Positions 25,647-31,460 of a stretch of DNA of 31,460 bases are shown here, one piece after another. The notes under the pieces were generated by a model, which searched no databases, had not been told where the DNA came from, and saw only the letters and a program-made list of their open reading frames with translations. Within the stretch, counting starts at the first letter, position 1. The number at the start of each line of letters is the position of its first letter. The stretch is from the NCBI GenBank assembly GCA_947259685.1, contig CAMYNC010000022.1, forward strand, positions 1-31,460. The letters are read 5' to 3'. The translations under genes and the position numbers were made by a program. The DNA is from an uncultured Desulfuromonadales bacterium. GTDB taxonomy: Bacteria; Desulfobacterota; Desulfuromonadia; Desulfuromonadales; Geopsychrobacteraceae.

Positions 25647-27434
25647 TCATTTATCCCGTCCCAACGTCTTCATCCGCGCACCCATCGGCGGCACCTCTTC
25701 CGGATCGATGTGGATATCCAGCAGTGTTGGTCCGGCATTGTTGCAAATTTTATCTAAATCCAGGCGCTCTAAATCCTCAAAAGTGTGAATCGTCTCCGCC
25801 TGAGCTCCCATAGCACGGGCCATCAGGGCATAATCGACCGGCGGTAGTTCAAAAGCCACCTCTTCTGCCCCACCCAAACGCTGTCCATGCTTGACCATCC
25901 CCAGAGCCTGGTCATTAAGAATAACGAATACGACCGGCAGTTGTTCGGCAACGGCAACGGTCAACTCCTGTCCACTCATCAGGAAACTGCCGTCACCAGT
26001 GATACAGATGGTAGGACCTTCAGCAGTCCCAAGCGCACTGCCAACACTGGCGCCGATCGCCCAGGCCATGGAACCATAACCCATGCCGATACGGTACAAT
26101 CCCATACTCTGCAGATGCAGATAGTGGGTCGCCCAGGCCCAGCTATTCCCTGCATCAGCAAAAACCCGGGCGTTAACCGGCAGACGCTGGGACAGTTCAT
26201 ACATCAACCGCTGAGGCTTAACGGGGGAATCGGTCGAGAGACACTTCTCCGGTTCGTTTAGGGTGATATGCCGTGAGGGGAAATTTACATCTATTTTGTC
26301 GGTCTCTGCAGAGGCAGCCTGTACCAGACGAAAGGCAGAGGGCTCCTTTTTAGTTTTTACCAGAGACTCAGTCAAGGTCGTAAACACTGACTTCAAGGTG
26401 CCGCAAACATGCAACATTGCCAACGGGGAATGAGAAAAGTGTTCGAGGTTATCGTCGATATGGACAAGCTTAGCATTCAGTTCCTCGTTGTCTTCCCAAC
26501 CGCCGAACATCATTTCACCGAAGCGCGTCCCGACCGCCAGGACCAGGTCGTTCCGCTCATCCTCGAGAGTCTCTCTGGCACTTTTATGACTGGCAAAACC
26601 GAGGACCCCCCGATACAGCGGATGGCGATGGTTGACCCAGCGTTTTCCTGAGGGTCCGGTGATAATCTGGGCCTGAACCTGCTCGGCGAAGGTCATGATT
26701 TCATCAACAGCACTCCCACACCCATCACCAAGCAGCAGAACGACCCGCTTGGCTTTCTCAAGTTCGGCAATTAGCATGTCGAGGGTTTGAGAATCGGTCA
26801 GGGTATGCCGTTTAAAAAGCGCCTGAAGTCTGACCGCCGAGTTTTTCGTGCGCATCCGCCGTGGTGAGGCCAGAACATCCATCGGAATGCTCAGGTGGGC
26901 GGGTCCGGCAGGTGGGCCCTGGGTTGCCGCGATTGCCGCAGCGAGCTTACCCTCTAACTGCCCACGGTGGGAAACCAGGCTACTGTAACGGGTACAGGAC
27001 TGAAACATCGAAACCGTGTTCACTGCGGTACAGGATGATTCCTGCAGGGTCTGCTTGCCAAACAGGTGCAACGCGGTCTGGGCCGTAATGACCAGAATCG
27101 GTGTCTTATCAACGTAAGCAGCGGCAACACCGGTTATCATATTGGTTGCCCCCGGCCCGGTTGTAGAGCAGCAGACACCCAACTTACCGGTTTCACGCGC
27201 ATAGCCATCGGCCATGAAGGCCGCTCCGGATTCATGACGCGCAACAATCGGCCGCAGCCCTCCCCTTCTGGCGCTTCGCGCCATGGCATTGTAGAGAGGC
27301 TCAATTGAGCCTCCTGGCACGCCGAAAATATACTCGACACCGATTTCTTCAAGATACTCAACAACCAGATCGGCCAAGTCTTTTTGATTTGCAGGGCGGT
27401 TTTCAACGATTGGCGGGAAATGCGTCGATGTCAT
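25647..27434 (-). CDS. Thiamine-diphosphate-dependent enzyme, acetolactate-synthase-like large subunit
   Basis: A 595-residue three-domain ThDP enzyme. The N-terminal PYR domain has GVPGGSIEPLY and the catalytic Glu (E68) in ARHESGAAFMADGYAR. A middle FAD/Rossmann-type domain follows, then the C-terminal PP domain with the ThDP/Mg motif from GDGSFLMSGQEL to VFVILND. The family includes acetolactate synthase, glyoxylate carboligase, oxalyl-CoA decarboxylase and sulfoacetaldehyde acetyltransferase. The closest look is to acetolactate synthase, but no regulatory ilvN subunit or other branched-chain gene is adjacent, so biosynthetic IlvB is not certain. The ATG at 27434 has GGGAG 7 bases ahead; a TTG six codons upstream is less likely. 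It has its own promoter and a terminator shared with the SDR operon. Confidence 0.88.
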   Translation of the reverse strand: MTSTHFPPIVENRPANQKDLADLVVEYLEEIGVEYIFGVPGGSIEPLYNAMARSARRGGLRPIVARHESGAAFMADGYARETGKLGVCCSTTGPGATNMITGVAAAYVDKTPILVITAQTALHLFGKQTLQESSCTAVNTVSMFQSCTRYSSLVSHRGQLEGKLAAAIAATQGPPAGPAHLSIPMDVLASPRRMRTKNSAVRLQALFKRHTLTDSQTLDMLIAELEKAKRVVLLLGDGCGSAVDEIMTFAEQVQAQIITGPSGKRWVNHRHPLYRGVLGFASHKSARETLEDERNDLVLAVGTRFGEMMFGGWEDNEELNAKLVHIDDNLEHFSHSPLAMLHVCGTLKSVFTTLTESLVKTKKEPSAFRLVQAASAETDKIDVNFPSRHITLNEPEKCLSTDSPVKPQRLMYELSQRLPVNARVFADAGNSWAWATHYLHLQSMGLYRIGMGYGSMAWAIGASVGSALGTAEGPTICITGDGSFLMSGQELTVAVAEQLPVVFVILNDQALGMVKHGQRLGGAEEVAFELPPVDYALMARAMGAQAETIHTFEDLERLDLDKICNNAGPTLLDIHIDPEEVPPMGARMKTLGRDK

Positions 27435-27476
27435 TTTTATACTCCCTGGCAAAAAAGTGTAACGACATTAAAAGAA

Positions 27477-27504
27477 ATCATACTAATGACGAAAAGCCTG
27501 CCAA
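27477..27504 (-). promoter_or_regulatory. Candidate promoter of the TPP enzyme gene
   Basis: On the minus strand TTGGCA (27504-27499), 16 bases, TATGAT (27482-27477). The predicted start near 27470 gives a ~36-base leader. The rest of the 27453-27660 gap is A+T-rich and shows no other element. Confidence 0.45.
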
Positions 27505-27660
27505 GGCGACCGTCAAATATCACATATCGCGGAAGAACGACTTCAATTACCCTATACATCATTTCAGGTCAGAAAAATACCAGATCTTCATGAACTTTTT
27601 AGCGGATTTCAATTATCGTTCATAGACAGTGAACGAGAAATATTTAAAATTTATGAGTGG

Positions 27661-30174
27661 TCAGCTAAAAGCATTTGACAGCAGCTGGTTCGGTGCTGAA
27701 AAGATCGATTCTACCGTTGCCGGACGACCGATAAAGTAACCCTGTGCGTAATCGATACCCATGTCCTGTAGCAGCGTAAGCACCCTGTCATTTTCAACAT
27801 ATTCGGCGACAGTCTTTTTCCCGAGCGCCTTGGCAACATCAGTGATTGCGCGAACCACAGCCTGGTCTTCGCTGGACTGGTCCAGTTTGGAAATAAAGCT
27901 GCCGTCGATCTTGATGCTTTCAGCTGGAAATTGTTTTAAGTAGCTAAAGGTACTGAAGCCGGTCCCGAAATCGTCCAAGGCAAGACCGCAGCCGAGTTGA
28001 TGTAGCTGATTGATCATCCGCTGGGTCGCAGCCACGTTGGCCATACTGGCGCTTTCTGTGAGTTCAAAAATAATCCGTGCCGGATCAAGCTGATGTTCCC
28101 GCAACTCCTGCTCAACCAGCGGCAGCAGACTTTCATCCCGAAATGCCTGGGCGGAAAGGTTGATAGCGACCCGCTGCAACTGCGGGGTATAACTGAGCAG
28201 TTCAATGACCTGACGAATCACCCAATGATCAAGCATGCCCATCTCTCCGGCACTTTCCAGGGCCGGAATGAAAGCTCCAGGCAGAATCAGACCCTCGACA
28301 GGGTCTTCGAGCCTGATCAATGCTTCATAATAGGTAATCTCGCGTGAATCGATATGCATAATTGGCTGAAACATCAAGCGCAACTGCTGCTCATGGATCG
28401 CCTTACGAAAACGCCGCACCCAGTCGATGCTGTTGCGTAATTCTTCACTCTCCTTATCTTCAGGATTATAAACATGCACCATATTGCGCCCGCGTTTTTT
28501 TGCGACATAAAGTGCTTTGTCAGCCTGTTTGAGATAGCTGTCCGAACAGTCAGCGGAACCATTAATTTCACAAAGCCCGATACTACAGCTGAGTTCCAGC
28601 TGCAGCCCAGATTGTAAATATTGATAATCTTTAAGTAATTTACGAATGGCATCGGCAGTCTGCTTGGCCTGCACCAGAGTGCTGTCGTAGATCAGGACAG
28701 CAAATTCATCGCCGCCAATCCGGCAAAGCACATCTGACTTGCGTAAGCGCGAGGTCAGTAGATTGGCGATATCCCGCAGGACGATATCCCCGTGATTATG
28801 GCCAAAAGTGTCATTTATGACCTTGAAATGGTCAAGATCAATATAGAGAAGGGTGTGGGAATGCTTCCCCCGGGCGGCCGAGGCAGCCATCTGGCTGAGG
28901 ACATTATCGAAATAGTGGCGATTTTTAATCCCGGTCAGATTGTCATGCATCGCCAGAAATTCCAGCTGCTGCTGGGCGAGTTTCCGCTTGGAGATATCCT
29001 CCAGGCAACCAAAAATCGAAGTCCCCTGACTGGCGGATTCAACCCGATCAAGCTTACAATTCAACCAGAGCAACTGACCGCGACTGGTCACCAGGGGCAG
29101 CTCAAATTCGCACTCACTGGTGGTTCCGGCCAGCAGCTCCCGCAGGTGCAGGCTATAGTGGGCTTTTTGGGATTGCCCCTCAAAAGACAGGTAAGAGACC
29201 AGCTGCTTGCCTAAACTTTCTTCAATCGGAAAGCCGGTCAGCCTGGACCACGCCTGGCTCAAAAAGCGCATTTGGCCCTGTTCATCAAGCTCAATAACGA
29301 CGCTACTCAGATTATCCAGCAGGCGCTGATGCTCTTCCGAAATCTTCCGATAGGCCTGAGTGCTTTCGTGCAGGGATTCCAAGCGAGCAGCAACCTGGGC
29401 ATTACTGACCATGTAATCTTCACGGCGACTTGCCAACTCACACACCTGCCGCAGCTGCTCGGAGCGAAACGGCTTAGCCACGAAATCGACAGCTCCTCTG
29501 GCCATCAACTCCTCAGCCAGGTCCATGGTGCCATGGGCGGTCATGATAACGACCGGTTGCTGCGGTGCAATTGCCAGAATTTTATCCAGAACCTGCGGGC
29601 CGGAAAGCTTCGGCAGCATGACATCGAGCAAAACCAGGTCGTGGCGTTTCTCCTGCCAGGCATTAAAACCAGCAAGGCCATCGTGTTGGATTTCAATATC
29701 AAACCGATGACGCAGAATACGACTGACCAGGCGGGCGTTATCGACATGATCCTCAACGATCAGCAACCTGGGCCCGGCAAGACCTTCAAGCCCTGAGTTA
29801 AAACAGGTGCTGACCAGACTTGGCAACTTAAACAGGTGTTCAAAGGGCAGCAAATGGTTAATACCGAATTCACGGGCAGTGATTTCAGTGATCCGCTCAC
29901 ACCAACTTTTGGTCACGACGATTATCGGGACATTGGCGTTACAGCGGTAAATTCCTGAGCGGATGATTCTTGCCAGCCGCCAACCGTCAAAATGGCCGGT
30001 ATCGATATCGGTAATCACCAGTTGAACTGGGGTGGTCTGCAAAACTTTAATGGCGGCCAAGCCCGATTCTGCGGCCACCACAGTGCGCCCGGTTGCCTTC
30101 AATGCCTTCAGCAATGCCCCGCGGGCCAGGGCATCTTGATTGACAACGAGGATTTCAGGTACAAAATTCGCCAC
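27661..30174 (-). CDS. Two-receiver response regulator with PAS, GGDEF and EAL domains
   Basis: An 837-residue cytoplasmic signalling protein. REC1 (~7-125) has a candidate phospho-acceptor D56 (ITDIDTG) but NQD instead of the usual acidic pair. REC2 (~136-250) is standard, with E141/D142, D184 (LLDVMLPK) and K234 (AKPF). PAS lies at ~280-400. GGDEF lies at ~405-570 with an intact active site (487-491) and an inhibitory-site RxxD (R478-D481). EAL lies at ~585-825 with E617-A-L, NLSAQAF, ELTES and DDFGTGFS, so it appears able both to make and to hydrolyse cyclic di-GMP, or to use one domain as a regulator. The GTG at 30174 has AAGG 8 bases ahead; the sensor kinase gene upstream on the same strand may be its partner. 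Confidence 0.93.
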   Translation of the reverse strand: MANFVPEILVVNQDALARGALLKALKATGRTVVAAESGLAAIKVLQTTPVQLVITDIDTGHFDGWRLARIIRSGIYRCNANVPIIVVTKSWCERITEITAREFGINHLLPFEHLFKLPSLVSTCFNSGLEGLAGPRLLIVEDHVDNARLVSRILRHRFDIEIQHDGLAGFNAWQEKRHDLVLLDVMLPKLSGPQVLDKILAIAPQQPVVIMTAHGTMDLAEELMARGAVDFVAKPFRSEQLRQVCELASRREDYMVSNAQVAARLESLHESTQAYRKISEEHQRLLDNLSSVVIELDEQGQMRFLSQAWSRLTGFPIEESLGKQLVSYLSFEGQSQKAHYSLHLRELLAGTTSECEFELPLVTSRGQLLWLNCKLDRVESASQGTSIFGCLEDISKRKLAQQQLEFLAMHDNLTGIKNRHYFDNVLSQMAASAARGKHSHTLLYIDLDHFKVINDTFGHNHGDIVLRDIANLLTSRLRKSDVLCRIGGDEFAVLIYDSTLVQAKQTADAIRKLLKDYQYLQSGLQLELSCSIGLCEINGSADCSDSYLKQADKALYVAKKRGRNMVHVYNPEDKESEELRNSIDWVRRFRKAIHEQQLRLMFQPIMHIDSREITYYEALIRLEDPVEGLILPGAFIPALESAGEMGMLDHWVIRQVIELLSYTPQLQRVAINLSAQAFRDESLLPLVEQELREHQLDPARIIFELTESASMANVAATQRMINQLHQLGCGLALDDFGTGFSTFSYLKQFPAESIKIDGSFISKLDQSSEDQAVVRAITDVAKALGKKTVAEYVENDRVLTLLQDMGIDYAQGYFIGRPATVESIFSAPNQLLSNAFS

Positions 30175-30265
30175 AGGACCAACCTTGAAGAGGGTGCGAG
30201 ACTATGAAACCGTAATGAAAAAATGCAGATTTTAATCGCTGAGAAATAGCGATGTAAGACAGACA

Positions 30266-30294
30266 TCATTAGCTAAACCTACCAACGATGTCAA
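30266..30294 (-). promoter_or_regulatory. Candidate promoter of the GGDEF-EAL gene
   Basis: On the minus strand a perfect TTGACA (30294-30289), 17 bases, then TAATGA (30271-30266), a poor -10. The poor -10 might mean activator dependence. The start would be near 30260, ~85 bases before the GTG. The remaining 30175-30412 gap shows no other clear element and no terminator for the upstream kinase gene. Confidence 0.33.
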
Positions 30295-30412
30295 TAGCTC
30301 ATGCTATAGGAAAGCGAGTTAAAACATTAATTTATGGGCAATAAGTGTAATTTGAAACCACATCTAATAGATAAGCACCGTCCATTCTGCGTGAATTACT
30401 AATTGGCAAACA

Positions 30413-31460
30413 CTAATTCGGTGCCTTTTTATCTAACTTCAGCGGCAGCAGGATACTGAAATTGCACCCCCCTTCCTGAGACGATTGAATACTCAGATTG
30501 CCTTTGTGATTCTTGGTGACGATATAGTAACTGATGGAAAGTCCCAGACCGGTTCCCTCGCCGACCTCCCTGGTGGTAAAAAAGGGTTCAAAAATCCGCT
30601 CCTGCACTTCGAGCTCCATCCCGGGACCGTTATCCTCAATGTCGATCTGCGCAGCTTGCTCAGCAAACGACAGCCGTAACTTGAATTGCGGAAGGTATTT
30701 GGCCTGAGTTTTGGACTGCTGCTGGTATTTTTCCTCCATCGCCTGAGCACCATTCAGCAGCAGATTGAGCAGCACCTGTTGAATCTGCCCGGCATCGCAA
30801 TCGACCAGCGGCTGTACCTTGGGGTAGTCACGTTGGATCTGGATCAAGCGAAAATCAAATTTCCGCTTCAGGCTGAAGTGACTTGCCGCCAGCTCAACAG
30901 AGCGATCGATCAATTGCGCCAGACTGTTCGGATAGAAAGAGGCATCCCCTTGCTGACTGAAGCGCAACATATTCTCTATCAACTGAGCCGCCCGCCCGCC
31001 GGAGTCCATAATCGCATCAAGCCTGGAGAAGATCCCCCGCTGATCAATATAGGCGGACAGGGCGGACATGCTGAGCCCCACCGATTCTGCAACCGTCTGA
31101 TTCTTGACTGAAAGTCGGTCAAGACGATTGCGGACCACTTGCACATTCTGCAGGACACCGGCCAGGGGATTGTTAATTTCATGGGCCATGCCAGCAGCAA
31201 GTTCGCCCATTGAGGCCATTTTTTCCGATTGCACAATCCGCCCTTCCAGCATCGTCCGCTGGGTCACATCATCAATCCGGATAACCGCCCCGACGACCCC
31301 ATCGTCAATCAACGGATAGATGGTCTGGTCGGTATAAATCAGCCTGGAGCCGCGGCGCTGCGGCTGTTTACTGAGGCTTTTGACCTGCTGTTCCTGCATC
31401 GCTTGTTGGACAATAGTACTGTTAACCAGCTCGGCACAGACATCTTCGAGCCGCTGCCCA
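30413..31460 (-). CDS. PAS-containing sensor histidine kinase, 5' end cut by window edge
   Basis: An open frame continues to the right edge with no stop, so the first in-frame ATG at 31399 is probably internal and the true start lies outside. The visible part begins with the end of a PAS/PAC domain ([17 protein letters not shown]). The dimerisation domain follows, with the phospho-acceptor His in [15 protein letters not shown], the HEINNP form of NtrB/AtoS-like kinases. The ATPase domain is complete: [12 protein letters not shown] (N box), DNGPGMELE (G1) and [15 protein letters not shown] (G2). The stop is TAG at 30413-30415. The HEINNP type often works with response regulators for sigma-54 promoters or with multi-REC proteins. 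The next gene on the same strand is the REC-REC-GGDEF-EAL protein, 238 bases downstream, a plausible partner. Confidence 0.92.
   Translation of the reverse strand, partial: GQRLEDVCAELVNSTIVQQAMQEQQVKSLSKQPQRRGSRLIYTDQTIYPLIDDGVVGAVIRIDDVTQRTMLEGRIVQSEKMASMGELAAGMAHEINNPLAGVLQNVQVVRNRLDRLSVKNQTVAESVGLSMSALSAYIDQRGIFSRLDAIMDSGGRAAQLIENMLRFSQQGDASFYPNSLAQLIDRSVELAASHFSLKRKFDFRLIQIQRDYPKVQPLVDCDAGQIQQVLLNLLLNGAQAMEEKYQQQSKTQAKYLPQFKLRLSFAEQAAQIDIEDNGPGMELEVQERIFEPFFTTREVGEGTGLGLSISYYIVTKNHKGNLSIQSSQEGGCNFSILLPLKLDKKAPN

Overview
The window looks like chromosomal DNA of a Desulfuromonadales-type anaerobe (Desulfobacterota; relatives would be Desulfuromonas, Pelobacter or Geopsychrobacter). This is inferred from the gene families: a tungsten/molybdopterin aldehyde:ferredoxin oxidoreductase, a cobalamin-type radical SAM protein, an OmpA with calcium-type repeats, and many two-component and cyclic-di-GMP proteins. 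No rRNA, tRNA, CRISPR array or complete insertion sequence was seen. Both outermost genes are cut by the window edges.

Left block (1-5.3 kb): an ECF transporter T subunit (cut), leuB with a near-consensus promoter and a hairpin in its leader, a SulP anion transporter, then an OmpA-family outer membrane protein. The 513-base gap between sulP and ompA holds a 163-bp non-coding inverted-repeat element and a possible 51-codon ORF. Radical SAM block (5.3-8.5 kb): two divergently transcribed radical SAM genes. The second ends exactly at another copy of the inverted-repeat element, in opposite orientation.

Middle block (8.7-15.5 kb, minus strand): an apparent six-gene operon encoding an M23 peptidase, AOR, a two-domain class II aldolase, a TPR protein, an ACP phosphodiesterase-like protein and a CPBP protease. 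Four of its junctions are 4-base stop/start overlaps. Diverging from it are an M20 peptidase and an aminotransferase (15.7-18.0 kb).

Right block (18.2-31.5 kb): a substrate-binding-like protein and a sensor kinase lead into a TonB-dependent receptor, two tandem citrate-synthase-fold proteins and an SDR. The receptor-to-SDR part (about 21.2-25.5 kb) is clearly poorer in G+C than its neighbours and looks acquired. It faces an acetolactate-synthase-like TPP enzyme across a shared terminator, followed by a REC-REC-PAS-GGDEF-EAL protein and a sensor kinase cut by the right edge.

The most interesting signals are: (1) the paired, catalytically degenerate citrate-synthase-fold genes coupled to a TonB receptor and an SDR; (2) the two copies of a hairpin-forming miniature element with matching 15-bp ends and 3-bp direct repeats; (3) an aldolase that appears to carry a decayed internal duplication.
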